Positions 51,658 to 60,911 of a stretch of DNA of 64,000 nt are shown in pieces. The translations under genes and the position numbers were made by a program. Where the stretch lies: the IMG/VR virus record IMGVR_UViG_3300042564_002819, positions 186,001 to 250,000 of that record; one strand, 5' to 3'. Under the pieces are notes generated by a model. It ran no database searches and was not told where the DNA came from. It saw nothing but the letters and a program-made list of their open reading frames with translations. Numbering within the stretch: the stretch's first letter is position 1; the number at the start of each line of letters is the position of its first letter. This DNA comes from a virus.

Positions 51658-53502
51658 GTGCCTAATTTAAATCCCAACAGCACCAACTACGTTCACAGTT
51701 ACGAGCCAAACACCAATGACCTTACCATGGCCATGGACTACAACACCAACGGCGAACCAGTCATACGCACCATTGTCGAAGGTGTTACCATTGAAGGTGA
51801 TGTTACTGTAGACAAAGTTAGACTGTGGGACGGCACCAACGATCTGTTCTTTGATTCAACAGTCAACGACGGAGAATCATCTCCTACCGCGGTATTGCCC
51901 ACAGAAAGTCACAGCATGGTTTACAACGGTTCGACTTGGGACCGCTTGCGTGGCAATATCACAGATGGTGTACTTACACAGATCAGCAACGATTACCTAG
52001 CCATCAGCAAAGACACCAATGCCAACAGCGACAGCAATCGCATCTTTGTTAATGCTACGGGCACTGTAGAACTAGGTACCACAACACTGGCAGCATTGGA
52101 AACAATCACAGTTAACCAAGGTACCAATCCATGGACTGTAAACGGCAATATCAATGCTACCATCGACGGCGAAGTATCAGTAGCAGGATCCAATCCAGAC
52201 GCATTTGGTCGTGCTAGAATCAGCGAACTGTTTACTCTAGGCGACTACAAACATATCTATGCTGTAGATCCAAACTTCCTTGACGGGTTAGCCAATGGCG
52301 GTTCTGTGACATTTCTTCCTGATCAAGCCGCTTGTGTGTTAGCCACCAGCAGCAACTCTGCTAGTTCTGCCATACACCAAACCAAATTCTATCATCACTA
52401 CCAACCAGGCAAGAGTCAGTTAATCTACAGCAGTTTCAACTTCCGTGCTCCTAATCGCAATGTGACCAAACGCACAGGATACTTTGATGCCAACGACGGT
52501 ATCTATTTTGAACAGGTGGGCAGTGACACAGCAGATGGAAGTACTGTAAGTCCTACTACGCAAACATTGAACTGGGTTATAAGATCTTATGTGGGCGGAA
52601 GTCCTAGCGAAGCAACTTTTAATACAACTGTTAATGGATTGGCCTATGTATATAAACGCCGTGTACCGCAAAGTGAATGGAACGTAGACAAATGTGATGG
52701 CACAGGACCTAGTGGATTTAAATTAGATATTACCAAAACACAGTTAGCCTGGATAGATTTCCAATGGTTGGGTGTAGGCCGTGTTCGTTGCGGATTCGCC
52801 CACCAAGGAGAACTGATCACCGCACACGAATACTATCACGACAATGTTTTGCCCACAGTCTATTTGAGCAATCCTAACCTTCCTGTTCGCTGTGAAATAC
52901 GCAATACTGGAACAACCCCAGGAGGTGCCTTTGATCAGATCTGTGCCACTGTGATGAGTGAAGGCGGCTATGTGGAATCGGGCATTGACTGGAGCGTGTA
53001 TACCGCACCTCGTACTACACCTACTCCAGGACAGACACGTTTTCCTTTGATTGCTATTAGATTGAAAAACACATTTAATGGTTATCCTAATAGATTGAGT
53101 GTGCGTCCTAACAGCCTAGGATTGTATGCTGAAACCAACAGTATCTTATTTGAAGTAGTTAAGTTCCCTAATGCTGCTAGTCTTAGCACCACCGATCCTG
53201 GGGGGCTGGTGTGGACATCGGCAGATGCTGACAGTGGCGTAGAATACTGTGTAAATGCCACAAGTTTCACAGCCGCAAATGGTGATCGATTTGCTTCTGG
53301 ATATGTGCCTAGCGGATCAAGTCAAAACAGTCTAAGTCCGGTGGCTACCGGTACTCTGACTGCGGCAAAGAAAAATATCATCAGTCAAAACATTGACAGC
53401 ACCAATTCTGAAGTATATTGTGTATTAGTCAGCACAGTTAATGCTGGCAATCAAACTACAGCCACAGTGGCCGCAACTATACAGTGGCGAGAGATTTATT
53501 AA
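51658..53502 (+). CDS. Tail fibre or baseplate-associated structural protein
   Basis: 614 residues, GTG start with GGGGAG upstream. Strand-rich throughout with Gly/Asn/Thr; NPNSTNYVHSYEPNTNDLTM at the start and WNVDKCDGTGPSGFKLDITK near residue 340. Position between two adhesin genes supports a fibre role. Confidence 0.6.
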   Translation: MPNLNPNSTNYVHSYEPNTNDLTMAMDYNTNGEPVIRTIVEGVTIEGDVTVDKVRLWDGTNDLFFDSTVNDGESSPTAVLPTESHSMVYNGSTWDRLRGNITDGVLTQISNDYLAISKDTNANSDSNRIFVNATGTVELGTTTLAALETITVNQGTNPWTVNGNINATIDGEVSVAGSNPDAFGRARISELFTLGDYKHIYAVDPNFLDGLANGGSVTFLPDQAACVLATSSNSASSAIHQTKFYHHYQPGKSQLIYSSFNFRAPNRNVTKRTGYFDANDGIYFEQVGSDTADGSTVSPTTQTLNWVIRSYVGGSPSEATFNTTVNGLAYVYKRRVPQSEWNVDKCDGTGPSGFKLDITKTQLAWIDFQWLGVGRVRCGFAHQGELITAHEYYHDNVLPTVYLSNPNLPVRCEIRNTGTTPGGAFDQICATVMSEGGYVESGIDWSVYTAPRTTPTPGQTRFPLIAIRLKNTFNGYPNRLSVRPNSLGLYAETNSILFEVVKFPNAASLSTTDPGGLVWTSADADSGVEYCVNATSFTAANGDRFASGYVPSGSSQNSLSPVATGTLTAAKKNIISQNIDSTNSEVYCVLVSTVNAGNQTTATVAATIQWREIY

Positions 53503-53504
53503 GA

Positions 53505-53512
53505 GATAAATA
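53505..53512 (+). promoter_or_regulatory. T4-type late promoter (GATAAATA)
   Basis: 6 bases before the ATG at 53518. Confidence 0.5.
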
Positions 53513-53517
53513 ACATT

Positions 53518-53808
53518 ATGCGTATGGACGAGATCACAATAAACATTCCGATTACCATTGATCTAGATGGGGTTAAACCACGTGTGAATGTTGCAGGCAA
53601 GGATGCCAAGGACGATGAAGAACTTGATCAAAATCCTGTGATGATGAATCCACTACAACAAGAACTAGAACTCAAGAAAGCAGAGTTGGGCAAAAAGTCA
53701 CCGGTTATCAATAAAATGATCGATGACGAAACTATAGGCGAAGAACCAGCAGATGATCAAGAAGATAGCATTGCTAATCTAAAAACACTAGCAGGTTTGC
53801 AACGATAA
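53518..53808 (+). CDS. Acidic 96-residue protein with targeting-like leader
   Basis: MRMDEITINIPITIDLDG then a long acidic helical part (DAKDDEELDQN, EEPADDQEDS). Possibly an internal head or assembly protein. Function unknown. Confidence 0.5.
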   Translation: MRMDEITINIPITIDLDGVKPRVNVAGKDAKDDEELDQNPVMMNPLQQELELKKAELGKKSPVINKMIDDETIGEEPADDQEDSIANLKTLAGLQR

Positions 53809-53811
53809 ATA
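53804..53811 (+). promoter_or_regulatory. T4-type late promoter (GATAAATA)
   Basis: 20 bases before the tail-fibre ATG. Confidence 0.65.
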
Positions 53812-53830
53812 CTCTAACTAGGGTATTTAG

Positions 53831-56467
53831 ATGGCATTCACACAAGATTTTCGCACTCAAAGACGCAATTACAATGACGGCGATACTCGCTTAGGCGAAA
53901 AGGATCGTCTGTGGTATGATAGTATTACCAACAGCATACGCATCGGCGACGGCGAAACTCCTGGCGGTGTAGCAGTCGGAGGAGCAGGTGGTAGCAGCTA
54001 CACATTGCCTACTGCAACTACCACAGTCAAAGGTGGTGTTAAAATCGATGGCACCACTATCACAATCAACAACCAAGTTATAAGTGGATTCAGTGGCAGT
54101 TACAACGACCTAACCAACAAGCCCACAATACCCACAAACACCAATCAGTTGACCAACGGTGCTGGATTTATTACCGGTTATACAGAAACTGATCCGGTGT
54201 TTGTAGGACATGCGTCCTACAATATAACCAGCACACAGATAACAAACTGGGATACAGCATATGGGTGGGGTGATCATGCCGGCGCAGGATACTTAACATC
54301 AGTTGGTACAATCAGTTACAACGATTTATCAAACAAACCCACACTATTCTCAGGTAGTTATACTGATTTGTCTAATAAGCCTACACTGTTCTCGGGTAGT
54401 TATAATGACCTAACAGATAAACCTAATCTCAGTAGCACATATCAATTTTCAGTTGCAGGCGACGATTCGACTCAACGACTAATAAGCACAGGCGAAACAG
54501 TTAAATTTATAGGCGCAGGCGGAATCACCACCAGTAGCGATGCAGAAGGTGCTGTTACAATTACCCAGGGTAGCACAGATAACATAATTAAGGTTGCTGG
54601 ATCATTCGGGACTGAAAGCCCATTCAAGTCTGAAGTTGTTGCTGATCTTGCCACTGGTGTTAGAATTAGCACTTGGTGGGGTCTTCCAGCATTTGCTACT
54701 GAAGAACGCTGGCAGTTTGACTATGACGGGATACTAACATTCCCGGACGGTACAGAACAAGCAACCGCCTGGACTGGTACAAGCACCACCCTACAATGGA
54801 CTGCCGCTGAATTTTTCCCAAGTGCCCCTGCACAAACAACTATAACGGCCGGCGATGGTGCTGTTGATATCAATTTAGTAACAGGTATACCTGGTTCATC
54901 AACTTCGGTAAACTGGTCTTTCACTAATCAAGGTACTATTGAGTTCCCAGACAGCACTACACAATACTCTGCCTACACTGGCGATAGTTCTACCACTGAA
55001 GCACTGACTATTGGCACAGGACTGAGTGGAACAAGTTTCAACGGCAGCACCGCAGTTACTATTGCACTGGATGATAACTATGGCGACACAAAGAATCCTT
55101 ATGCCAGCAAGACGGCAAAATATTTCCTAGCTGCACCAAATGCAGACAACGGTGCTCCAACATTCCGTGCTATTGTTGCTTCAGATATACCTACACTAAA
55201 TCAAAACACCACAGGATCTGCCGCAACATTGACTACAGCCCGTGCTATCAATGGCGTAGACTTTGATGGTAGTGCGGCTATTACTATAACAGCCGCCGCA
55301 GGAACACTAACTGGCACAACATTAAACTCAACAGTAGTATCTAGTAGTTTAACCAGTGTAGGTACACTTACATCGTTGACTTCTAGTGGATTAGTAAGAT
55401 TCAACAATGCTGGAGTAGGCGCATCATATAATGCCGCTGGTAACTCTGTTAACATTGGCGGAGTATTAGGTGTCGCTTCAAACATCTATGCTAATGGTAA
55501 CATAGACATTGTTGCCGGTAGTGCTTACTACATAGGTGGTAATACTGTATTGAACGGCAACACATTAGGCAGTAACATTGTTAATAGTAGTTTAACATCA
55601 GTTGGAACACTAACAAGTTTAAGCAGTGGTGCTATCACAACAACAGGTACACTAGCACTAAATGCCAGTGGCGGTATTACTACCAATCAAACTACATTCC
55701 CGTTAGTTAACACAACGGCAACTACAGTAAACTTTGCCGGTGCAGCCACAGCATTGAATATGGGCGCAAGCACTGGTACTACCACAATCAACAATAACTT
55801 GTCAATGGCCAGTGGCAAAACTATAGGTACAACTGCTAGTATCACAAGTAATGCCGCAACAGCGTTCATTGCTGGTACTGCCGCTGAAAGTGGTGTAGCA
55901 TTACAAATGCCGCTTGAAGGTGCTCTACGTAATCTTACTAACGGACTTACTAATATGTATTTCGATGTTAGCACTGGCGGAACAACTCAGGGACAGTTCC
56001 AGTTCCGTAGTAGCAACGCATTCACCAATGTGTTGACTATGAGTCCTACTGCGTTTAATGTTAACACTGGCGCAACTGTAACAGCAAGAACACCTAGTCT
56101 TGGTAGACTGCCATTCAATTCTGCAATCGACACTGAACTAACCATTGATGATATGCGTTTCCGCATCAGCAACCAAGGCGGTATATTTCCGCAGGTTATT
56201 GGCAACGGTTCATCAAGGAATCTTGCCTGGACAGTAGTAGCCGCAAGAAACGGTAGTGCAATTCAACAAACAGGTAGCACCGGTACTATTGTATCAAGCA
56301 GTGCTTGGACTAGTTTATATACTGCTGCCGGCATGGACGCCTCTGGCGATACTTATACAGCTACACTACAGGATAAAGCAGCAGGTCGTATCTATCGTGT
56401 GACATTTATGCGTAGCGACAACGGTACTACAACAGGTTACAATATTATAGCCGAACGTATATTATAA
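53831..56467 (+). CDS. Large tail fibre protein
   Basis: 878 residues. The N-terminal WYDSITNSIRIGDGETPGGV is a common head of fibre proteins in T4-like marine phages. Near residues 90-200 four related motifs (S-G-S-Y-N/T-D-L-S/T-N/D-K-P) form a repeat. The rest is a Thr/Ser/Gly-rich beta helix, and the C-terminal GRIYRVTFMRSDNGTTTGYN may be a trimerisation or receptor domain. Confidence 0.8.
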   Translation: MAFTQDFRTQRRNYNDGDTRLGEKDRLWYDSITNSIRIGDGETPGGVAVGGAGGSSYTLPTATTTVKGGVKIDGTTITINNQVISGFSGSYNDLTNKPTIPTNTNQLTNGAGFITGYTETDPVFVGHASYNITSTQITNWDTAYGWGDHAGAGYLTSVGTISYNDLSNKPTLFSGSYTDLSNKPTLFSGSYNDLTDKPNLSSTYQFSVAGDDSTQRLISTGETVKFIGAGGITTSSDAEGAVTITQGSTDNIIKVAGSFGTESPFKSEVVADLATGVRISTWWGLPAFATEERWQFDYDGILTFPDGTEQATAWTGTSTTLQWTAAEFFPSAPAQTTITAGDGAVDINLVTGIPGSSTSVNWSFTNQGTIEFPDSTTQYSAYTGDSSTTEALTIGTGLSGTSFNGSTAVTIALDDNYGDTKNPYASKTAKYFLAAPNADNGAPTFRAIVASDIPTLNQNTTGSAATLTTARAINGVDFDGSAAITITAAAGTLTGTTLNSTVVSSSLTSVGTLTSLTSSGLVRFNNAGVGASYNAAGNSVNIGGVLGVASNIYANGNIDIVAGSAYYIGGNTVLNGNTLGSNIVNSSLTSVGTLTSLSSGAITTTGTLALNASGGITTNQTTFPLVNTTATTVNFAGAATALNMGASTGTTTINNNLSMASGKTIGTTASITSNAATAFIAGTAAESGVALQMPLEGALRNLTNGLTNMYFDVSTGGTTQGQFQFRSSNAFTNVLTMSPTAFNVNTGATVTARTPSLGRLPFNSAIDTELTIDDMRFRISNQGGIFPQVIGNGSSRNLAWTVVAARNGSAIQQTGSTGTIVSSSAWTSLYTAAGMDASGDTYTATLQDKAAGRIYRVTFMRSDNGTTTGYNIIAERIL
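54307..54428 (+). repeat. Direct repeats inside the tail fibre gene
   Basis: Three near-identical units of about 39 bases encoding S-Y-x-D-L-x-x-K-P-T-L-F; a fourth diverged copy lies at 54085. A likely site of recombination between fibre genes. Confidence 0.6.
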
Positions 56468-56501
56468 GCGGATGCATGATTAGAGGTGCGTAAAACGTTT
56501 A

Positions 56502-56533
56502 ACCCCTGCTAGCATTACACTAACAGGGGCTTT
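56502..56533. terminator. Intrinsic terminator after the tail fibre
   Basis: CCCCTG / CAGGGG stem extended by CTAG / CTAA, followed by GCTTTCT. Confidence 0.65.
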
Positions 56534-56591
56534 CTATAATATATAATAAACAGGCTATGCCCGGATCTTTAATAATAAGTTTACAGTTTAT

Positions 56592-56903
56592 TTAATCTTT
56601 TTTACCAACATTACCGTTTACAAAGTTGTAGAACTTTTCAGCAGCTTCCAGCACTTGGTCAGCACCAGGTACTTGCGGCATTTCTACTTTGGTTACAACT
56701 TCCTTGCCATCTTTTGAAACACTGGTTTCATACTGGCCCCACTTGGTGTGGTAGTCTTGCCAGACTTGGCTTTGAGCCATTTCAAGGACCTGGGCTCTAA
56801 TTTCATATCCATTTTTATTAAAAGTTACTCGAGGCATTGCTGCCTTTAGTTGTTCGCCGAATGCCTGTGCGGCTTCTTGCATTTGTTTCGCGTAATCGTT
56901 CAT
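56592..56903 (-). CDS. Unknown 103-residue protein
   Basis: MNDYAKQMQEAAQAFGEQLK, helical, then NKNGYEIRAQVLEMAQSQVW near residue 29. I recall this type from T4-like marine phages, with no function. AGGAG upstream and a matched early promoter. Confidence 0.6.
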   Translation of the reverse strand: MNDYAKQMQEAAQAFGEQLKAAMPRVTFNKNGYEIRAQVLEMAQSQVWQDYHTKWGQYETSVSKDGKEVVTKVEMPQVPGADQVLEAAEKFYNFVNGNVGKKD

Positions 56904-56945
56904 TTTGTGTTCTCCTGTATCTGTGTGTTTGTGTTACGTGTTGTT

Positions 56946-56974
56946 AATGTAACAGAGTATTTACTGTTTGTCAA
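56946..56974 (-). promoter_or_regulatory. Early promoter for the 56592 gene
   Basis: TTGACA, 17 bases, TACATT. Confidence 0.6.
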
Positions 56975-57035
56975 CTGGTTTAGATTCCTTTGTAGGAATC
57001 TTTTCTTCTTCGTTGTAGTATGGTATGTGAGCCAT
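56961..57035 (-). CDS. 24-residue micro-protein
   Basis: MAHIPYYNEEEKIPTKESKP plus VDKQ. GGAG lies 8 bases before the ATG and its start overlaps the upstream stop by one base. Last of six overlapping tiny genes. Confidence 0.4.
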   Translation of the reverse strand: MAHIPYYNEEEKIPTKESKPVDKQ

Positions 57036-57154
57036 TATTCAATCTCCAAAATTAGTTTTCTAGCAAGATCATGATATCCTTGTCTTGCAAGTTCAGCAGA
57101 TGCTCTAGTACGGCCAACACGTTCAAAGAAGTTGGCAATACGATGCCACATCAT
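57035..57154 (-). CDS. 39-residue basic helical protein
   Basis: MMWHRIANFFERVGRTRASA then ELARQGYHDLARKLI. The pattern R-x-R-x-x-x-E-L-A-R-x-G-Y resembles short regulatory or RNA-binding proteins of proteobacteria. AAGGCGG upstream; overlaps both neighbours. Confidence 0.5.
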   Translation of the reverse strand: MMWHRIANFFERVGRTRASAELARQGYHDLARKLILEIE

Positions 57155-57216
57155 TTGCCGCCTTTTTTCTTTTCGCTGTAATCGCGATAGTAACTGTGAT
57201 CTGGATCTATCATCAT
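57151..57216 (-). CDS. 21-residue micro-protein
   Basis: MMIDPDHSYYRDYSEKKKGG plus K. Start overlaps the DUF3563 stop and stop overlaps the next start. Supported only by tight coupling. Confidence 0.35.
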   Translation of the reverse strand: MMIDPDHSYYRDYSEKKKGGK

Positions 57217-57377
57217 GTCCACCCTGCTAGATTTTGATTTGCTCGGATCTGCCACGGTGCTTCGTGACGATCGATTCTTCTAATACGATTCTCTAAATCA
57301 ACAAGATCAACTGCCTCAGCTAGGTATTCTTCGATCTGATCTTTTTCAGTTCTTGCTTTGAATAGATTTTTAAACAT
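57213..57377 (-). CDS. DUF3563 protein
   Basis: 54 residues from the ATG at 57377, AGGAGG 8 bases upstream. EEYLAEAVDLVDLENRIRRI then DRHEAPW matches the Y-L-A-x-S/A-x-D-x-x-D-L-E-x-R-x-R-x-x-D pattern of DUF3563, a small bacterial family. Overlaps the DUF1127 gene upstream by 8 bases. Confidence 0.65.
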   Translation of the reverse strand: MFKNLFKARTEKDQIEEYLAEAVDLVDLENRIRRIDRHEAPWQIRANQNLAGWT

Positions 57378-57540
57378 AGCGAGCCTCCTTGCCATAAGCA
57401 GCCTCTAATGCAATTTGCTCAATCGAACTATGACTTAATCCCAAGTCCTTGAGTTGATGCACAGTCAACGAACTGAGTTCTTTGTAGGTTTTTCTGTAGG
57501 TTCGGTTTCTAGCATACCATTCTGTCAACAGTGATATCAT
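57370..57540 (-). CDS. DUF1127 protein
   Basis: 56 residues. Basic N-terminal part (WYARNRTYRKTYKEL) then SSLTVHQLKDLGLSHSSIEQ, the E-L-x-x-L-x-x-x-x-L-x-D-L-G-L-x-x-x-x-I core of DUF1127. In alphaproteobacteria such proteins are linked to RNA binding and phosphate and carbon control. Coupled on both sides. Confidence 0.7.
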   Translation of the reverse strand: MISLLTEWYARNRTYRKTYKELSSLTVHQLKDLGLSHSSIEQIALEAAYGKEARYV

Positions 57541-57707
57541 CGTGTTACTCCAAATTTAGGAGCAACCCCGTACTGCTTCATATGAAAGTATGCGTATTCA
57601 GCATCCTTCTTGTATTCGGTGCGAGCCCATATGGCCAGATCACGATCTGACATAGTGGGTTTAGTGATTTTGGTTATACTATCAAAAAGTTTTAGTGTTA
57701 ACATCAT
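57537..57707 (-). CDS. 56-residue protein, first of the tiny-gene operon
   Basis: MMLTLKLFDSITKITKPTMS then DRDLAIWARTEYKKDAEYAY. GAGAGA upstream. The stop overlaps the DUF1127 start (ATGA). Function unknown. Confidence 0.5.
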   Translation of the reverse strand: MMLTLKLFDSITKITKPTMSDRDLAIWARTEYKKDAEYAYFHMKQYGVAPKFGVTR

Positions 57708-57856
57708 TTCTCTCTTTTGTTCTGTGTGTTTGTATATCTGTGTTCAAATGCAGAATTATGCTGCACTTGCACACTATATTTACTATAAAATGTTGACAAA
57801 AACGAGCGTGATTATTGCAAAGACGATATGCGTGTAGTGCATAGCACAAAAACTTC

Positions 57857-57885
57857 TTGACAAATGCTACTACATAATAAATACT
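57857..57885 (+). promoter_or_regulatory. Overlapping early and late promoter
   Basis: TTGACA, 17 bases, AATACT; the late-type AATAAATA at 57876-57883 overlaps its -10. Both would serve the 57900 gene. Confidence 0.45.
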
Positions 57886-57899
57886 ATAAGGACAAGGCA

Positions 57900-58154
57900 A
57901 TGAAGAAAAAAACACGTGGTATCTTAGAAGAACTTTCCAGTGTAGGTCGAAAAACTTACACTGATGAATTCATACAAACTACTGGAAGCAACCTTATTGA
58001 AAGTGCTGTTAATCTTTTGACAAAGATACATGAGACATATCCTGAAGAAGTTGCTATAGATTTGGAAAGACGTTTTCTAAATGCAATACGGGGGTCCAAT
58101 CCTCGTAAGTTTAGATACGGTGTTGAAAAAATAATAGAATCAAAAAAGAAGTAA
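57900..58154 (+). CDS. Unknown 84-residue protein
   Basis: MKKKTRGILEELSSVGRKTY, helical and charged, ends YGVEKIIESKKK. AAGGACAAGG upstream. I recall this type from marine T4-like phages. Confidence 0.6.
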   Translation: MKKKTRGILEELSSVGRKTYTDEFIQTTGSNLIESAVNLLTKIHETYPEEVAIDLERRFLNAIRGSNPRKFRYGVEKIIESKKK

Positions 58155-58156
58155 AA

Positions 58157-58837
58157 ATGGGCGGAAATGTATTCATAGATGTTGTGCCATTTGACCATTC
58201 TCAAATAGGTGCAATTGCAGAACATTTAGATTCTGTACTGTCTCAGATTGGAGTTTCTGTTATTCCAATTGGTAGTACAGCCAATCCGGTTGTAGGTAAA
58301 AAAAGCGGAGACTTCGACGTTCTTGTTGAAGAAAGAATCCTAGCACAGGTTTTCAATGAAGACAATCCTAGAAACATTAGAAAAAAATTAAAAGACTTAT
58401 TTGATAAGTCTGGCGATACAACTACATTAAATGGAATTGCCGTTCATGTACGAGTTCCAATTAACAACGAAGCTTATCAAGCAGATATATTAGTCACACC
58501 TCAGGCAAAAGAAGTAAGCAAGTTTCACATACACAAAATACCTGCCAATTCTAAGTACAAAGGTGTACATAAGCATCTTGCTATGATGTACCTTGCAAAA
58601 TCAAAAGGTTTGCTTTGGAGTGCGTTTCAAGGTTTGTTTAATAGAAACAAAGAAGGAAAACGTGGAGACTTTATAACTAACAAATTAGATACAATTGCTT
58701 ACTTGTTGATCGGAGTAAACGGTAAAGAACAAGACTTTGATTGTTTTGAAAGTATTGTAGCAGCACTTCCTGTTGATGTTGCAAATAAAATGATTGCAGA
58801 CTTGAAAGAAGATCCTAGCTGGAAAGAAATTGCATGA
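58157..58837 (+). CDS. Pol beta-superfamily nucleotidyltransferase
   Basis: 226 residues. IPIGSTANPVVGKKSGDFDV then LVE near residue 36 gives the G-S ... D-x-D metal site; YQADILVTP near 112 supplies the third Asp. A helical region follows with KGKRGDFITNKLDTIAYLL-like blocks. It could add nucleotides to RNA or a protein. Substrate unknown. Confidence 0.65.
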   Translation: MGGNVFIDVVPFDHSQIGAIAEHLDSVLSQIGVSVIPIGSTANPVVGKKSGDFDVLVEERILAQVFNEDNPRNIRKKLKDLFDKSGDTTTLNGIAVHVRVPINNEAYQADILVTPQAKEVSKFHIHKIPANSKYKGVHKHLAMMYLAKSKGLLWSAFQGLFNRNKEGKRGDFITNKLDTIAYLLIGVNGKEQDFDCFESIVAALPVDVANKMIADLKEDPSWKEIA

Positions 58838-59769
58838 AAATTTTTGAAGTAATTAGAAGTAATGAAATAAATCCTAACATGGCCAGAACAGCAGAGTTGA
58901 CAGCTGACTATGCTGACCGAGTAACACCAACCAATCACAAAATTGGCAACTGGAATATATTTGAAATTAAGCCTGGAGTACGTAGCCGTGCTGAATTAAT
59001 GCTATTTGTTGGGGTCGAAGACGGACCTAATGAATTACCTGAATTGTACGGACAGCTTGCATTACTAAAGCAACCGCACCAAGGCAAAGACTTTGTGTTT
59101 TCCGAAATATACTTTGATCCTGTTTTACAAGGAAAAGGAATTGCATTACAGTTGTACAAACTGGCTATAGAAAAATATGGATACACAATTGTAAGCGACA
59201 CCAGTCAAACAAAGGGCAGTGAAAAACTTTGGAATTCTCTTGCAAGAGATCCACGCATTAATGTTTATGCATGGGAAACCGATAGCGATTCTTTTAGAGA
59301 ATTTGACCCAGATGATCCAGACGATGTGTATTATGATCCTAGCGAAATAAACATACTTAAAAAAGAACTATCAGACATACAAGATCGTCTACATCAGCAA
59401 TACATGTCTGGCAATATCGACGACGATGAATACGGAAATTTATTAAAACAGTATGCTGATCCGATATATGACGACCTAGAAGCAATGGAAAGAGCACAAG
59501 ACACTCGTTTGGTTGCAACAGCAAAAAATATAAAGACAACAGTATCTGAGGCTGTACTCAACGAACAGCCAGTTCTTTCTAGTTGGATAACTGACATTAC
59601 CTTACAAAAAAATGAACGTGATGTCACAATGACATTGGGCAACGGACGTAGATATAAGGTTGCAAGTGTTGGCAGACCTGTGTATACTGCTTGGGTAAAC
59701 AGCAACTCTAAGGGAAAATTTTGGCACACAAATATCAAACGTCGTCATCGAGTATTGAGACTTTTGTAA
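58834..59769 (+). CDS. GNAT acetyltransferase fused to a KTSC domain
   Basis: 311 residues. MKIFEVIRSNE leader like a capsid-targeting tag. EIYFDPVLQGKGIALQLYKL near residue 88 is GNAT motif A (Q-x-x-G-x-G/A). A charged helical linker follows, then a C-terminal KTSC-like domain (MTLGNGRRYKVASVGRPVYT then SKGKFWHTNI). It may acetylate a host protein after injection. Confidence 0.65.
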   Translation: MKIFEVIRSNEINPNMARTAELTADYADRVTPTNHKIGNWNIFEIKPGVRSRAELMLFVGVEDGPNELPELYGQLALLKQPHQGKDFVFSEIYFDPVLQGKGIALQLYKLAIEKYGYTIVSDTSQTKGSEKLWNSLARDPRINVYAWETDSDSFREFDPDDPDDVYYDPSEINILKKELSDIQDRLHQQYMSGNIDDDEYGNLLKQYADPIYDDLEAMERAQDTRLVATAKNIKTTVSEAVLNEQPVLSSWITDITLQKNERDVTMTLGNGRRYKVASVGRPVYTAWVNSNSKGKFWHTNIKRRHRVLRLL

Positions 59770-60803
59770 AACCAAGAGTAGGCAGAGAATTTCAGCACCT
59801 TGAAGACCTGGTCTTTATTGAAGGGAGTGCGGGTGCAGAACGTGCATTGCATGTAATTAAAAATCTAAGAGAAGCTTCGGTTAAGTGGGACGGAAATCCT
59901 ACGATATATTGGGGACGCAATGCACTTGGACAGTTTGTACTTGTAAATAAAAATGCATGGGGCAAAGCTGAATGCACTAGCCCGGATATGCTAGAAGAAT
60001 TTATTCTAACTAGTGGCCGAGGAGAACCCTGGCGTCCTGCATTTGCAGAAAGTCTTGTGCGTATTTGGCCACTTTTAGAAGCAGCTACTCCAAAATGGAC
60101 ACAAGGATATGTGTACGGGGATTTGCTTTTCTATCCTAATCGCCCTGCACAAATTGCAAACGAGTCTGTAGAGTTTACTCCAAACAAAGTAACTTACAAA
60201 GTTAATACAAACACAGCATTGGGTGCAAAACTAGATGAAGCAAAAGTATGCATTGCTGCCCACAAGTTTTATCGCAAATTTGGAGATGCAGATGGTGTAT
60301 TCTTTCAGCATGAAAATGTGTATGAAAGCACAAGTGTATCTGTAATTACACAAACTAGAATTAAATCTAACATTGTAGTTGAGCAAAACAAAATTGCAAA
60401 ATTGCAAAACATAATTTCAGAGTCGGATATAGACAGTTTTCTTGCACCTATAGCAGGATTAGGCGATCTTAAAAATATTATCTATACATATGTAAATCAA
60501 ACAAGTAAAGCAGGAAAGTTAGATACACTAGGAGAAACTTTTTTTGATTGGCTAGCAACTTCAAAGGTGAGTCATCCAAAACAATCTAAGATCGCTAAAT
60601 TAGCTGAAGAGCATCCTTATGCATTGCCCACTATCTTTAATTTAGTAAAAGGTATCATGGAATTAAAAAATAATATAATCGAGCAGTTTGACTCTGTGTC
60701 AGAAATACAGTCGTACACACTAAACGAAAGCGGCGGCGAAGGATATATGATTCTTGATGAACAAATTAAGCTAGTGCCCAGACATCGATGGGTTCCTGAT
60801 TAA
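59721..60803 (+). CDS. Ligase-fold (covalent nucleotidyltransferase-like) protein
   Basis: 360 residues. ASVKWDGNPTIYWGRN near residue 52 is a K-x-D-G motif I of DNA/RNA ligases. QGYVYGDLLFYP near 128 resembles motif III, and the C-terminal GGEGYMILDEQIKLVPR resembles motifs IV and V. About 190 residues separate motifs III and IV, much more than usual. I associate it with a T4-like phage family of unknown function. Overlaps the GNAT gene by 49 bases. Confidence 0.55.
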   Translation: MAHKYQTSSSSIETFVKPRVGREFQHLEDLVFIEGSAGAERALHVIKNLREASVKWDGNPTIYWGRNALGQFVLVNKNAWGKAECTSPDMLEEFILTSGRGEPWRPAFAESLVRIWPLLEAATPKWTQGYVYGDLLFYPNRPAQIANESVEFTPNKVTYKVNTNTALGAKLDEAKVCIAAHKFYRKFGDADGVFFQHENVYESTSVSVITQTRIKSNIVVEQNKIAKLQNIISESDIDSFLAPIAGLGDLKNIIYTYVNQTSKAGKLDTLGETFFDWLATSKVSHPKQSKIAKLAEEHPYALPTIFNLVKGIMELKNNIIEQFDSVSEIQSYTLNESGGEGYMILDEQIKLVPRHRWVPD

Positions 60804-60846
60804 TTCGTGTTTTAACCCCATTATCATAAGTATTTTTGCTTCTATG

Positions 60847-60854
60847 GTAAATAA
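60847..60854 (+). promoter_or_regulatory. Late-promoter-like site (GTAAATAA)
   Basis: 58 bases before the ATG of the abundant virion protein; GGAGCG and AAGGAG follow. Confidence 0.45.
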
Positions 60855-60911
60855 TAATAACAATACTTACGGAGCGTAAGTTTGTTGCCATAGAGTACAA
60901 GGAGATTTAAA

